Assembly: GCA_018401055.1 (NCBI GenBank) | Contig: JAGYLB010000098.1 | Coordinates: 12,547 to 76,546 of the forward strand | Length of the DNA stretch: 64,000 nt | Direction of reading: 5' to 3' | Source: Roseicyclus sp. | GTDB taxonomy: Bacteria; Pseudomonadota; Alphaproteobacteria; Rhodobacterales; Rhodobacteraceae | In this document: piece by piece, positions 1 to 10,915 of the stretch | How the letters are laid out: each line of letters begins with the position of its first letter | Numbering within the stretch: the first letter of the stretch is position 1 | Notes under the pieces: generated by a model | Told to the model about the DNA's origin: nothing | Database searches by the model: none | What the model saw: the letters and a program-made list of their open reading frames with translations, nothing else | Made by a program: the position numbers and the translations under genes

Positions 1-230
1 TTGAAATCGTCCAAACCCCGGACCTCCAAACGCGTATCAAAGGCTAAGTTAGTCGCCTTGCGTGACAATTTCCAGTCAGGCCTCCCCGACAAGCGCGTGG
101 GCGCCACAGCCATGCACGCTGGCCCCCCTGCCCGGCTGCGCATCGAGGTCGCGCCGACGAGAGGGCTTGGAAACCGCATCGGCAGGGGCCTATACCGATC
201 TTGCAGGGATGGACAAGCGAAGGGCACAGA

Positions 231-959
231 ATGCAGACCCCCACCGCCGCGATGCTGGTGATCGGCGACGAGATCCTGTCGGGCCGCACGCGCGACAGCA
301 ACACCCATTTCCTCGCCCGCGCGCTGACAGATCACGGCATCCGCCTGACCGAGGCGCGCGTGGTCGCAGACGAGCATGACAGGATCAAACAGGCCGTGCA
401 GGCCCTGTCTGCGGCCTATGACCATGTCTTCACCTCAGGCGGGATCGGCCCCACCCACGACGACATCACCGCCGATGCCGTGGCCGATGCAATGGGGGCC
501 ACCATCGACATCCGCGACGACGCGCGCGCGATCTTGCAGGCGCATTACGACGCCCGTGGACAGGAGTTGAACGCCGCCCGACTGCGTATGGCCCGCATTC
601 CGGCCGGGGCCAGCCTGATCGACAACCCGATTTCGGCAGCACCCGGCTTCACCATCAGAAATGTCCATGTAATGGCCGGAGTGCCCAACATCTTCGAGGC
701 GATGGTGGCCAGCGTCATGCCCACGCTGACGGGCGGGCCGCCGATGCTGTCGCAATCCTTGCGCGTGGTCCGTGGCGAAGGCGATATCGCCCACGCGTTG
801 GGAGAGCTGGCTGCCAACCACCCGGAGGTCTCGATCGGGTCCTATCCGTTCCAGCGCGACGGGGTGCACGGGTCGAACATCGTGGTGCGCAGTCAGGATG
901 GCGCTGCGGTGGATGCCGTGATGGGCAAGCTTGCACGCCTGTTCCCAGCCACGGACTGA
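231..959 (+). CDS. CinA N-terminal-type (molybdopterin-binding fold) protein
   Basis: 242-residue protein of the competence/damage-inducible CinA N-terminal (MoCF-biosynthesis fold) family. The family signature GDEILSGRTRDSNTHFLA lies at about residues 9-26 and TSGGIGPTHDDIT at about 62-75, the nucleotide-binding core of the fold. The length equals the N-terminal domain alone: the C-terminal PncC-like nicotinamide-nucleotide amidase domain of full CinA (about 410 aa) is absent, so this is the single-domain form common in alphaproteobacteria. ATG at 231 is preferred over an upstream in-frame TTG at 201 because homology begins there. The biochemical role of the stand-alone form is not settled. 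Confidence 0.88.
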   Translation: MQTPTAAMLVIGDEILSGRTRDSNTHFLARALTDHGIRLTEARVVADEHDRIKQAVQALSAAYDHVFTSGGIGPTHDDITADAVADAMGATIDIRDDARAILQAHYDARGQELNAARLRMARIPAGASLIDNPISAAPGFTIRNVHVMAGVPNIFEAMVASVMPTLTGGPPMLSQSLRVVRGEGDIAHALGELAANHPEVSIGSYPFQRDGVHGSNIVVRSQDGAAVDAVMGKLARLFPATD

Positions 960-965
960 CACGCC

Positions 966-1690
966 ATGCGGATCGCCGATCTTGCCCCTGTCATCGTAGC
1001 CACCGGCCCCCGCTGCAGTGCGGACCATCGGGCCCTTCACGGTGCCGTCCGGAGCGGGCGGCGGCCAGAGGGTCAGCGCCGCACGCCTGAGCGATCCCGA
1101 AGCCACCGACGCTACCGAGGCCGAGATCGACGCGACCCTGGCCGCACAGGCCGATCTAGGTCAGGTGCCGCTGGTCATGGTGCAAGATCATCAGACCGCG
1201 CTCGAGGCCCGTCTGGCCGCGCGCGGGTTTGCCGTCCGCGACACAACCCATGCGATGATCGCGCCCACGGCCACGCTCGCCGCCCCGCCGCCACCCGTCA
1301 CCTGCTTTGCCACATGGCCGCCACTGGCCATCCAGACCGAGATCTGGGGGGCCGCAGGCGTGGGCCCCGGCCGACTGGCCGTAATGGACCGAGCCACTGG
1401 GCCAAAGATGTCCTTTTTCGGCAGGGTCGATGACAAGCCCGCCGGAACTGCCTTTGTCGCCATCCATGATGGCATCGCCATGCTGCACGCGCTGGAAATC
1501 GCGCCCGCGCACCGCCGCAAGGGTCTGGGCCAGATCATGATGCGCGCCGCCGCCGATTGGGCACAGGCCGAGGGCGCTGCCCGGTTCGCCATCCTTGTCA
1601 CCGGCGAAAACCGGCAGTGCCGCAGGGCTTTACGCTTCCTTGGGGTTCGAGGGTGTGGGAACATACCATTACCGTTCCCCGCAAGCCTGA
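966..1690 (+). CDS. GNAT-family N-acetyltransferase (two frameshifts)
   Basis: Predicted acetyl-CoA-dependent N-acetyltransferase of about 240 aa. The acetyl-CoA motif A is visible as LEIAPAHRRKGLGQIMM near 1495-1545, followed by the typical EN...LYASLGF motif B. The reading frame is broken twice. At about 1003-1008, in a run of C, one extra base separates the start (MRIADLAPVIVAT) from the body (VRTIGPFTV). At about 1617-1622 one extra base moves the C-terminus out of frame; the right ending GLYASLGFEGVGTYHYR stops at 1690. Substrate unknown. It lies 6 bp after the CinA-like gene and 7 bp before the OmpA-like gene, so these may be co-transcribed. Confidence 0.78.
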
Positions 1691-1697
1691 CAGGCCC

Positions 1698-2675
1698 ATG
1701 ACGCATACCGGCCGCGCGCAGCCCATTGTCCGATGTCTGACCGCAGTGCTTGTATCCTTTTGTGGCGCGCTGCCTTCCGCCGGGCTGGAGCTGGACTGGC
1801 CTGCTGGGGCCGAGCTTGCCCGGATCGAGACCGACAGGGTGGCCGGGTTCCGCATCGCAACGGGTCCCTTCGACGGCAGAGCCGTGCCGGTGATCGAGCT
1901 TGCCGGCGACCTGTCTGAGGAAATCTGGACCCTTCCCGCCGAGGCGGGCGACCCGGCCCGGATGCTGGCGACGATCGAAGAACAGGTGACCGCGCAAGGC
2001 TACACCATCGGTTTCGCCTGCGCCGACGAGTGCCTGCGGCGGCTTCGATTTCCGCTTTGCCCTGCCCATAGCCGATGGCCCGTCGATGCATGTCGATCTG
2101 GGCCGGTTCCACTATCTGACCGCCTCGCGCGTGTGGGCAGGGCAGGAGGACGGGGCGGAACATCTGGCCGTGACGATCTCGCAAGGGGGTCAGAAAGGCT
2201 ATGTGCATCTTGCGCGCGTGACCCCGGCGGGTGCCTTGCCCGTGCCGGTCACATCCTCCACCCGCCAGACTGACCCGCGGGACGGAACCGTCGACACCGA
2301 GGGGTTGATCGCGCGCCTGACCACCGCCGGCTCCGCCGTTCTGAGTGACGTGACCTTTGCCACGGGCGCCTCTGCCTTGGCGGGTGATCGGGTCGAAAGC
2401 CTTGTTGCTTTGGCCGCCTATCTGGCCGAAGACCCGAGGCGTCGGATCGTTCTGGTCGGCCACACGGATGCGGAAGGCTCGCGCGAGGCGAATATCGCCG
2501 ATCAGCCAGGGCCCGGGCCTCTGCCGTGCGCGCCTATCTGATCGAAGCCCTTGGCGCGGACCCGGCCCAGATCGACGCGGAAGGGATCGGCTATCTTGCC
2601 CCCCGTGCCTCGAACAGCACGACAGCCGGCCGCGAGGCGAATCGGCGGGTCGAAGTGGTGCTGATTGCCTATTGA
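1698..2675 (+). CDS. OmpA-family protein (two frameshifts)
   Basis: Secreted protein of about 325 aa with a signal peptide (start MTHTGRAQPIVRC, hydrophobic segment near residues 12-30) and a C-terminal OmpA/MotB peptidoglycan-binding domain. The OmpA domain shows the expected GHTDAEGSREANIA element near 2455-2500 and the terminal NRRVEVVL element near 2640-2665. Two frameshifts break it, near 2031-2036 (before CGGFDFRFALPI) and near 2505-2512 (before RARASAVRAYLIEALG). ATG 1698 gives the signal peptide. It probably tethers the outer envelope to peptidoglycan; the N-terminal half is not a domain I recognise. Confidence 0.75.
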
Positions 2676-2677
2676 CG

Positions 2678-2712
2678 AAAAAAGCCCGGATCAGCGCGGG
2701 GCCAATCCGGGC
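2678..2712 (-). terminator. Rho-independent terminator for the LysR gene
   Basis: Read on the minus strand, an 8-bp perfect stem (GCCCGGAT/ATCCGGGC, plus coordinates 2684-2691 and 2705-2712) is followed by six T. It sits in the gap between the convergent OmpA-like and LysR genes, 93 bp past the LysR stop. Confidence 0.75.
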
Positions 2713-2804
2713 GCAGTCAGGCACGCGCCACAGACCCGTATACGGGATGCAGGCACGGCTTCAGCGGACGGCAAAGGGCCCGCGCTGTCGCCCCGTCGGA
2801 AGGC

Positions 2805-3710
2805 TCACCAATCGGTGGGCCCCTTGTCCTTGAAGGAATCGACAAGAAAGTCGATGAAGGATCGCACCTTGGGCTGCGTGTAGCGGCCGGGCGGATAGAT
2901 CGCGTACACGCCTTGAATATCGACCGGCAGATCGGGGATCACATCCTCGATCAATCCAGCGCGCAGGGGGTCTGCATAGAGGAAACTGGGCAGGTAGGCG
3001 ATGCCCAGCCCACCGATGGCGGCATTCAGCAGCGACTGGCCGTCGTTCACCGTCAGCCAGCCCCCGCTGCGGACCTGCCGCTGTTCGCCCGAGGGGGCGG
3101 TAATCTTCCAGACGTTGCCATTGGCGTTGTTGGAATAATGCAGCAGCTTGTGATCGTTCAGGTCGTCGATCTTTTCAGGGCGGCCATAGCGCTGGAAATA
3201 GGACGGCGCGGCGATCATCCGGCGCTGCGTCTCGCAGATCTTGCGAGCGCGCAGGCTGCTGTCTTCCAGTTCGCCCACCCGGATCGCCATGTCGAACCCT
3301 TCCGAGATCAGTTCGACATAGCGGTTGTTGAGCACCATGTTGACGGTCACATCAGGGTATTTGTTCAGGAACGTGCCCAGAATGGGGGACACGTGGTTCA
3401 CCCCGAAATCGGTGGCGATGGACACGCGCAGCGTGCCGGACGGCGCCGATTGCATCGCGGTCACAAGCGCGTCGGCCTCGCCCGCGTCGTTGAGAACGCG
3501 GCGGGCGCGGTCGTAATAGGCAAGGCCGATCTCGGTCGGGCTGACGCGGCGGGTGGTGCGGTTGAGCAGTCTTGCGCCCAGACGTGTCTCGAGGCTCGAG
3601 ACATGCTTGGACACGGCGGACTTGGAAATCCCCATCTTCTTTGCGGCATCGGTAAAGCCACCTTGGTCCACGACCATGGCAAAGGCTTCCATTTCCGTAA
3701 GTCGATCCAT
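2805..3710 (-). CDS. LysR-family transcriptional regulator
   Basis: 301-aa LysR-type regulator, intact. The N-terminal winged helix-turn-helix is at residues 1-60 (MDRLTEMEAFAMVVDQGGF, then ISKSAVSKHVSSLETRLGARLLNRTTR), followed by the periplasmic-binding-like effector domain (SGTLRVSIATDFG, GLGIAYLPSF near the end). ATG at 3710 puts the HTH at the usual distance from the N-terminus. It is divergent from mtgA with 237 bp between them; LysR proteins often regulate a divergent neighbour, but nothing in the sequence ties this one to cell-wall genes. It resembles the CrgA/DsdC-like majority of the family; the ligand cannot be inferred. Confidence 0.9.
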   Translation of the reverse strand: MDRLTEMEAFAMVVDQGGFTDAAKKMGISKSAVSKHVSSLETRLGARLLNRTTRRVSPTEIGLAYYDRARRVLNDAGEADALVTAMQSAPSGTLRVSIATDFGVNHVSPILGTFLNKYPDVTVNMVLNNRYVELISEGFDMAIRVGELEDSSLRARKICETQRRMIAAPSYFQRYGRPEKIDDLNDHKLLHYSNNANGNVWKITAPSGEQRQVRSGGWLTVNDGQSLLNAAIGGLGIAYLPSFLYADPLRAGLIEDVIPDLPVDIQGVYAIYPPGRYTQPKVRSFIDFLVDSFKDKGPTDW

Positions 3711-3947
3711 CTTTACTACCTGCTCGGGCTTGTTGGTCTTCCCCTGTTTGCCCCTCAAATGCGGCGCGATTGCGGAAGCAGGCAGGCCAAAGCCGGGTAA
3801 TTCAGCGGATCGTTCGTGGTGTTGCACCAATTTGAGGTCGACGTGGGGCGGGAACACGGGCAAGGGATCTGTCCGCCAGGCTCTTGGTATTCTTGCCCCA
3901 CAGGGCATAGCCTGCACGGGCACGGACAGGAACGACACGAGGTCAGA

Positions 3948-4700
3948 TTGGCCAGAAAGACCGATCAAGACACTGCGGTGAAATCCGCGATCCGCGGCAC
4001 GCCGCGCAAACGCGCGCAGGCACGGCAGCCGTCGCGCCTGAGGCGCACGGCGATATGGCTGCGGCGCTGGCTTTTGCGGACGGTCGTGGGCGTGATCGTT
4101 TTCGGGCTTGGCTGGATCATCCTCTATGCCGTCATCCCGGTGCCCACGACGGCCTACATGATCGGTGAAAGCCGCAGGCTGGGCGGGATCGAGCGCCAAT
4201 GGGTCCCGATCGAGGAGATCTCGGTCAATCTGCAACGCGCCGTGGTCGCAGCGGAGGATGCGAATTTTTGCCGACACTGGGGCTTTGACATGGAGGCGAT
4301 CCGCGACGCCATTGCCGAAGGCGGGCAGCGCGGCGCATCCACGATCAGCCAGCAGACCGCCAAGAACGCCTTTCTGTGGCATGGCCGGACATGGGTGCGC
4401 AAAGCTCTGGAGGCGGCGTTCACACCGGTGATGGAGCTTTTGTGGCCCAAACGCCGGGTGCTTGAGGTCTATCTCAACGTCGCTGAATTCGGCGAGGGTG
4501 TCTTTGGCGCAGAAGCCGCGGCACAGCATCATTTCGGTGTGTCTGCCGCCGATCTGACGCTGCGGCAGGCCTCGCTTCTGGCCGCCGTCCTGCCCAGCCC
4601 GCAAAACCGCATCGCCTCGGCGCCCTCGGGCTTTGTCGACCGTCGCGCGCGGTCCATCGCGGAAGGCGCGGCAACCATTCGCCGCCGACGGGCGCGATGA
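3948..4700 (+). CDS. mtgA: Monofunctional biosynthetic peptidoglycan transglycosylase
   Basis: 250-aa inner-membrane glycosyltransferase of family GT51 that polymerises lipid II into glycan strands without transpeptidation. A basic cytoplasmic tail (residues 1-45) precedes one membrane segment (VVGVIVFGLGWIILYAVIP, about 46-64). The catalytic glutamate lies in AAEDANFCRHWGFD, followed by GASTISQQTAKNAFLW and LEVYLNVAEFGEGVFG, all GT51 hallmarks. I chose the TTG at 3948 because an ACGAGG ribosome-binding site lies just upstream; GTG at 3978 is the alternative and lacks one. Intact, no transpeptidase domain. Confidence 0.92.
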   Translation: MARKTDQDTAVKSAIRGTPRKRAQARQPSRLRRTAIWLRRWLLRTVVGVIVFGLGWIILYAVIPVPTTAYMIGESRRLGGIERQWVPIEEISVNLQRAVVAAEDANFCRHWGFDMEAIRDAIAEGGQRGASTISQQTAKNAFLWHGRTWVRKALEAAFTPVMELLWPKRRVLEVYLNVAEFGEGVFGAEAAAQHHFGVSAADLTLRQASLLAAVLPSPQNRIASAPSGFVDRRARSIAEGAATIRRRRAR

Positions 4701-4755
4701 TTGCTTTGCGAATTGAAGTCGGACACGCTTTCGCGCCATAGAAGGTCAGCCCAAC

Positions 4756-5436
4756 ATGATCGAGCAGTCCATGGCGCGCCTGTACCATTTTGCCCTCTCC
4801 CCCTTTTGCCGCAAGGTCCGGCTTGTGCTTGCCGAAAAGCGGATCGAGGTCGAGCTGATCGAGGAACGCTATTGGGAACCCACGTCCGAGTTCCTGCGCC
4901 GCAATCCGGCCGGAAAGGTTCCGGTCCTCAAGATCGACGGGATGCACCTGACCGAATCCAGCGCGATCTGCGAATACCTTGAGGAAACCCGGCCCGAACC
5001 GCCGCTTTTGCCATCAGACCCCAAGGGCCGGGCCGAGGTGCGGCGGATGGTGCATTGGTTCGACGACAAGTTCCATCAGGAAGTGACCTCGAACCTCGTC
5101 TACGAGCGCGTCAACAAGAAGATCATGCGCGGCGGATACCCCGACGGCAAGGCGGTCAAGACCGGTGCGCAGCAGATCAAGTACCATCTCGATTACATGG
5201 CATGGCTGCTGGACCATCGCCGCTGGCTGGCGGGCGACAAGCTGACGCTGGCCGATTTCACGGCGGCCGCCCACCTGTCGTGCCTAGATTATATTTCTGA
5301 CGTGGACTGGAACCGGTCCGACATCGTCAAGGACTGGTATGCCAAGGTCAAATCGCGCCCCGCCTTCCGGTCCATCCTCGCCGACCAGATCCCCGGCTTC
5401 ATCCAGCCGCCCCATTACGCGAACCTCGACTTTTGA
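4756..5436 (+). CDS. Glutathione S-transferase family protein
   Basis: 226-aa GST-like protein. The thioredoxin-fold N-terminal domain begins [20 protein letters not shown] and carries the cis-proline/ESSAI glutathione-binding motif (NPAGKVPVL, then [12 protein letters not shown]). The helical C-terminal domain contains [18 protein letters not shown], the conserved N-capping region. ATG 4756 has an AGAAGG element upstream; ATG 4771 (MARLYHF) is also possible. Its stop overlaps the queG start by 4 bp, so the two are translationally coupled. Substrate unknown; FCRK places a cysteine in the active-site region, as in omega/beta-type GSTs. Confidence 0.88.
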   Translation: MIEQSMARLYHFALSPFCRKVRLVLAEKRIEVELIEERYWEPTSEFLRRNPAGKVPVLKIDGMHLTESSAICEYLEETRPEPPLLPSDPKGRAEVRRMVHWFDDKFHQEVTSNLVYERVNKKIMRGGYPDGKAVKTGAQQIKYHLDYMAWLLDHRRWLAGDKLTLADFTAAAHLSCLDYISDVDWNRSDIVKDWYAKVKSRPAFRSILADQIPGFIQPPHYANLDF

Positions 5437-6466
5437 GCGAGCTCAAGGCAGCCCTTCTGACCGAGGCCCGCGCGGCGGGTTTCGCCAAGATGGGCGTCTG
5501 CAGGCCCGATGCGATCCCCGAGGCCGCAGGGCGGCTGACGGATTTCGTTAAGGCCGGGCGGCATGGCCAGATGGGCTGGATGGAAGAGCGGATGGGCTGG
5601 CGCGGTGAGCCGGCAACCCTTTGGCCGCAGGCGCGGTCCGTCATCATGCTGGCAGAGGTCTACACCCCCGACACCGACCCGCTGGAGGCGCTAGAGCACC
5701 GCGACCGGGGCACGATCAGCGTCTATGCGCAGAACCGCGATTACCACGATGTCGTCAAGAAGCGCCTGAAGGTCGTGGGCCGCTGGTTGATCGACCAGGT
5801 GCCGGGGGCCGAAATCAAGGTATTCGTGGATACAGCCCCCGTGATGGAAAAGCCGCTGGCGCAGGCGGCAGGGCTGGGGTGGCAGGGCAAGCATACCAAC
5901 CTGCTTGGCCGTGATCTGGGCAACTGGTTTTTCCTCGGCGCGATCTTCACCACAATCGACCTGCCCCCCGACGCGGCTGAGGAGGAACATTGCGGCAGTT
6001 GCACCGCCTGTCTCGGACATCTGCCCGACCGAGGCCTTTCCCGCGCCCTTCCAACTGGATGCGCGTCGCTGCATTTCCTACCTGACCATCGAGCACAAAG
6101 GCCCGGTCGACCCTGAATTGCGCGCCCGCATGGGCAACCGCATCTATGGCTGCGACGATTGCCTTGCCGTCTGCCCTTGGAATAAATTTGCACAAACGGC
6201 GACCGAGATGCGCTATGCCGCCCGGCCTGAACTGATTTCGCCCCGGCTGGAGGATCTGGCCCAGCTGGACGACGCAGGCTTCCGCGCGCTCTTCGCGGGC
6301 AGCCCGATCAAGCGCATCGGCCGCGACCGGTTCGTGCGTAATGTGCTGTATGCGATCGGCAATTCGGGCGACAAAGGGCTGGCAGGCGTGGCACAGGGTC
6401 TGGTCAATGACCCGGATGCAGCGGTGCGCGGATGCGGCGCGTTGGGCGGTGGAGAGACTGCGATGA
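5433..6466 (+). CDS. queG: Epoxyqueuosine reductase QueG (two frameshifts)
   Basis: Iron-sulfur, cobalamin-dependent enzyme that reduces epoxyqueuosine to queuosine in tRNA, the last step of Q modification. About 343 aa. Visible signatures: [19 protein letters not shown], the first 4Fe-4S cluster [17 protein letters not shown] and the second [15 protein letters not shown]. One extra base near 6012-6017 falls inside the first cluster motif and another near 6430 shifts the last codons (right ending [10 protein letters not shown], stop 6464-6466). The TTG start overlaps the GST stop and the end overlaps the epimerase ATG (ATGA), giving a three-gene coupled unit. Its B12 dependence links it to the cobalamin uptake operon further along. 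Confidence 0.9.
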
Positions 6467-7329
6467 AGCTTCTGATATTCGGCTATGGCTACAGCGCCCG
6501 GTTTCTGGTGCGCGAACTGGCCCAGCCTGCGGGCACCATCCGCGTTACCACCCGCAGCGCCGACAAGGCCGCGCGCCCTGAGGCGGCGGGCCTGACCGCG
6601 CGCATCTTTCCCGGCACCGACATGGCCGCCGATCTGGCATGGGCCACCCATGTCCTGAGCAGCGCCGGACCCGAAGACGGCAGCGACCCTGTGCTGGCCG
6701 AGGCGCGGAAAGCCTTTGCCGATGCCGCCAACACGCTGGTCTGGGTCGGCTATCTGTCGACCACCGGCGTCTACGGCGACCATCAGGGCGGCTGGGTGGA
6801 CGAGACCACGCCCCTGACCCCCTCGACCGAGCGCGGACAGGCGCGTGTGGCGGCTGAAACCGAATGGATGGACCTGCACCGCAAGCATGGCCTGCCCGTG
6901 CACATCTTCCGCCTTGCCGGTATCTACGGGCCCGGTCGCGGCCCCTTCGAAAAGGTCCGCGACGGCACCGCCCGGCGCATCATCAAACCCGGACAGGTGT
7001 TTTCCCGCATCCATGCCGAGGATATCGCGCAAGTGCTCCTCGCCTCGATGGCGCGGCCCGATCCGGGTGCGGTCTACAATGTCTGCGACGATGATCCGGC
7101 CCCGCCGCAAGACGTGATCGGGCATGCCGCGACCCTGCTGGGCCTGCCACAGCCGCCTGACATCGCCTTCGAAACGGCAGAGCTTTCGCCGATGGCCGCC
7201 AGCTTCTACGCCGAATCGAAACGGGTCGATAACCGCAAGATCAAGGAGGATCTGGGTGTCCCCCTGCGCTACCCGGATTACCGCGCGGGGCTTGCCGCCG
7301 TTCTGGTGGCGGAAACCGCGAAAACGTGA
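6463..7329 (+). CDS. NAD(P)-dependent epimerase/dehydratase-like protein (YeeZ type)
   Basis: 288-aa Rossmann-fold protein of the extended short-chain dehydrogenase group. The N-terminus [19 protein letters not shown] carries the dinucleotide-binding glycines; [17 protein letters not shown] and [14 protein letters not shown] match the YeeZ-like epimerase family. The tyrosine of the YxxxK pair is not evident, as in other atypical members. The start overlaps the queG stop (ATGA) at its restored frame. Substrate unknown; intact. Confidence 0.85.
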   Translation: MKLLIFGYGYSARFLVRELAQPAGTIRVTTRSADKAARPEAAGLTARIFPGTDMAADLAWATHVLSSAGPEDGSDPVLAEARKAFADAANTLVWVGYLSTTGVYGDHQGGWVDETTPLTPSTERGQARVAAETEWMDLHRKHGLPVHIFRLAGIYGPGRGPFEKVRDGTARRIIKPGQVFSRIHAEDIAQVLLASMARPDPGAVYNVCDDDPAPPQDVIGHAATLLGLPQPPDIAFETAELSPMAASFYAESKRVDNRKIKEDLGVPLRYPDYRAGLAAVLVAETAKT

Positions 7330-7387
7330 CTACGCGGAACCGATTTTCTGGTGTATGGCGCGAAAAAACTAAGAGCAGAGCAGGTCC

Positions 7388-7894
7388 ATGATCTCCAGTT
7401 TTACCCGGCGTTCCACGCTTTCGATGCTTCTTGCTTCTGTCGCCCTTGCGGGGTGCGAGCCGTCGCGCTTCATCGAGTATAACGGCCCCGAAGTGACCCG
7501 GATCGAGGTGCAGAAATCCGCCCGCCGGATGTATCTGATGCACCATGATCAGGTGCTTGCAGACTATGATGTAGAACTGGGCTTCGCGCCCACAGGCCAC
7601 AAGACCACCGAAGGCGACGGACGCACGCCCGAGGGTCGCTACTACATCGACCGGCGCAACCCCAACAGCGCGTTCTACCTGTCGCTGGGCATCAGCTATC
7701 CCAATGCCGAGGATATCGCGCAGGCGCGCGCCCGCGGCGTCAGCCCGGGCGGCGACATCTTCATACATGGCACGACGCGCCCCTTCCGTCGGGTTGATGA
7801 TTGGACCGTGGGCTGCATCGCCGTCACCAACCGAGAGATGCGCGAGATCTACGCGATGGTACGCGACGGCACGGTGATCGACATCTACGCCTGA
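7388..7894 (+). CDS. L,D-transpeptidase lipoprotein (YkuD domain)
   Basis: 168-aa lipoprotein: signal peptide with lipobox LAGC (Cys at about residue 22), then a YkuD/ErfK L,D-transpeptidase domain. The catalytic signature is visible as GGDIFIHGTTR...DDWTVGCIAVTN, with the active-site cysteine in GCIAVTN. Such enzymes form 3-3 peptidoglycan cross-links or attach proteins to peptidoglycan, and work in the periplasm. ATG 7388 gives the lipoprotein signal. Intact. Confidence 0.9.
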   Translation: MISSFTRRSTLSMLLASVALAGCEPSRFIEYNGPEVTRIEVQKSARRMYLMHHDQVLADYDVELGFAPTGHKTTEGDGRTPEGRYYIDRRNPNSAFYLSLGISYPNAEDIAQARARGVSPGGDIFIHGTTRPFRRVDDWTVGCIAVTNREMREIYAMVRDGTVIDIYA

Positions 7895-7900
7895 GCTGGC

Positions 7901-8469
7901 TCAGCGGCCGGGCGCGTTGGCTGGGCTCGCGTTGCCGCCATCGCCGGCGACCAGCGTCCACCAGATCTTGCCGCTGTCTTCCTGAAAGAAGGCGACGCCC
8001 AGATCGCGTCCTGCGGGGTCGGTGATGACATCACGGGTGTCGGGCTGGGTCATCCATGCGGCGATGGTCTCAAGCTCGGATTCGTAGGTTTCCGAGATGG
8101 TTTCGCCCAGCACCGTGCCACGGTAGCCCGCCGTTTGCGCCCGGTCGATCGGCGAAGACCCGTCCGACCCGAAATGCCAGGGCCGGTTCTGCAACGCCAT
8201 GTCGCGCGAATGGGTGGCGGCGGCGGCAGTCAGTTCAGCGTTGAGCTGCCAGGGCGGTGGGCACCTGCCGCCGCGCGCAGCGAATTCACGCTGTCGAGCA
8301 TGCGGAACTGGATGCGCGACGTGTCGGCGGGATCTATGCGATATAGAACGGGCAGGGGTTGCCCGCTTGCGTCCAAGGTGACCTGCGCCAGCGGATCGGC
8401 ACAGGCCGAAAGCGCCAAAACTCCGGCCAGCGAAACAAGAAATGATCTGCGTGTGTCCATGGGCGCCAT
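7901..8469 (-). CDS. CAP (SCP/PR1)-domain lipoprotein (one frameshift)
   Basis: Secreted protein of about 189 aa with signal peptide and lipobox-like LSAC, then a CAP superfamily domain: MLDSVNSLRAAAGA, AELTAAAATHSRDMA and LGETISETYESELETIAAWM are typical of bacterial CAP proteins. A frameshift at about 8252-8262, within a run of G on the plus strand, splits it; restoring one base gives GAPPPWQLNAELTAA. The function of bacterial CAP proteins is largely unknown. It is convergent with the first L,D-transpeptidase (stops 7 bp apart) and divergent from the second, so the three envelope genes are clustered. Confidence 0.8.
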
Positions 8470-8646
8470 GATTTAACGAAAAACTTTTGCCAATCCGTTT
8501 ACAACTCCCCGTCTTGGCGGCTGCGACCGATCCACCACATCCGTTGCCAAATCGACGCAAGCGCCGCTTGGGCTGGCCATGTCTGTGGTATGGTCACGCC
8601 ATCGAGGCAGAAACACATAGCCCCCGCCTACAAGGAGGCAGACATC

Positions 8647-9241
8647 ATGAGCAGCTCCAACCGTGGCGGCATTAGCCGTCGCGTTGTCCTTGGTGGCGTG
8701 GCCAGCGGCCTTGCCGCCCCCGCCATCGGACAGGCCATTCCCGATTCGACCGAATTCGAGGCCGCGCTGGAGCAGCGCGCGGCGCAACATCTCGAGCTTC
8801 CGGTCGATGGACTGGCGTCCCTATTTCGATGATACGCGCAATGGCGCGATCTTGGTCGATCTCACCTCGCGCGCCTTGCACTACTGGAGCGAGGACCACA
8901 GCATCTACCGTCTCTATCCGACCTCCGTGCCGATGTCGGAGGATCTGACCCGGCGCGGTCGGACCGAGGTGGTGCGCAAGGTCGAAGGCCCATCTTGGCG
9001 CCCCACGCCCGCCATGCGGCAGCGCAATCCGGAATGGCCCGAATTCGTGCCGCCCGGGCCCGACAACCCGCTGGGCACCCATGCGCTGTATCTGAGTTGG
9101 GAGTACTACCGCATCCACGGCACCCATGACACGCGCAAGATCGGGCGGCGGTCGTCGAACGGCTGTGTCGGGCTCTACAACGAACATATCGCCGAACTTT
9201 TCGGCTTTGCCCGCCTTGGAACTCAGGTGTTGCTAATTTGA
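8647..9241 (+). CDS. L,D-transpeptidase, Tat-like signal (one frameshift)
   Basis: About 197-aa secreted L,D-transpeptidase. The N-terminus GGISRRVVLGGVASGLAAPA has an RR-containing, Tat-like signal. The YkuD catalytic motif is IHGTHDTRKIGRRSSNGCVG, with the active-site cysteine in NGCVG. One extra base near 8805-8810 moves the frame between residues LELPV and DWRPYFDD. A strong AAGGAGG ribosome-binding site lies about 8 bp before ATG 8647. It differs clearly from the lipoprotein paralogue at 7388, mostly resembling the ErfK/YbiS group. Confidence 0.85.
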
Positions 9242-9389
9242 CGACAACAGGGCAATCCTGCGGTCAGGACGATTTCGGACGGATTGCAATCGCTAGGTAT
9301 TGCTGCTTAAAGAAATTGTACGAGGTACAGTCTTGGGTGCCCTGACCTTGCGCATAGTGCGCGAAAAGGGGCGTATCTTGGAGGATACA

Positions 9390-9575
9390 ATGAAGAAACT
9401 CGCTCTCGCTGCTGTTCTGACGGTCGTTGCCACTGGCGCGTTCGCAGGCGGCTATGTTCAGCCCGTCATCGACCCGATCATCGTTGTGGAAGACACCTCT
9501 TCCTCGGCCGGTGGCATCCTGGTTCCGATCCTGGCGCTGATCCTGATCGCTGCAGCTGTCGCAGCCAACAACTGA
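9390..9575 (+). CDS. Small secreted protein, 61 aa, unknown
   Basis: 61-aa protein: a signal peptide (MKKLALAAVLTVVATGAFAG, cleavage after AFA) then a short mature part with YVQPVIDPIIVVEDTSSSAG and a strongly hydrophobic tail ending VAANN. The ribosome-binding site TGGAGG is well placed (9379-9384) and a strong terminator follows 25 bp after the stop, so it is a complete single-gene transcription unit. The mature peptide is about 41 aa, half of it membrane-like. I do not know its function; I believe similar proteins occur in related Rhodobacterales, which needs a search. Confidence 0.75.
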   Translation: MKKLALAAVLTVVATGAFAGGYVQPVIDPIIVVEDTSSSAGGILVPILALILIAAAVAANN

Positions 9576-9599
9576 TCCGACGAAAGTCGCTTGGTTTCG

Positions 9600-9631
9600 G
9601 AAAAGGCGGTCCTAACGGGCCGCCTTTTTCA
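9600..9631. terminator. Strong bidirectional terminator
   Basis: A hairpin with arms AAAGGCGG and CCGCCTTT around CCTAACGGG is flanked by A-rich DNA on the left and T5 on the right, so it can work for the small-protein gene on the plus strand and for rlmN on the minus strand. Confidence 0.85.
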
Positions 9632-9646
9632 CATTCAGGGCAGGGC

Positions 9647-10831
<1,185 letters not shown>

Positions 10832-10915
10832 GGGCATCATCCTTGGTGGCTCGGGGCAGATATAGGCATCGCTGCCGCCACGCAAAGGTTTTGGCCCGTG
10901 ACCGGTTGGCCCACG

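Noticed and set aside
1..261. Small plus-strand open frame at the left edge
   Set aside because: No homology, no ribosome-binding site, and it overlaps the CinA-like gene in another frame.
3711..4739. N-terminal extension of the LysR frame to 4739
   Set aside because: The extension is antisense to mtgA and lies before the helix-turn-helix start at 3710.
6009..6020. Programmed frameshift in queG
   Set aside because: No slippery heptamer or stimulatory stem is evident, and a second break of the same kind lies downstream; sequencing error is simpler.
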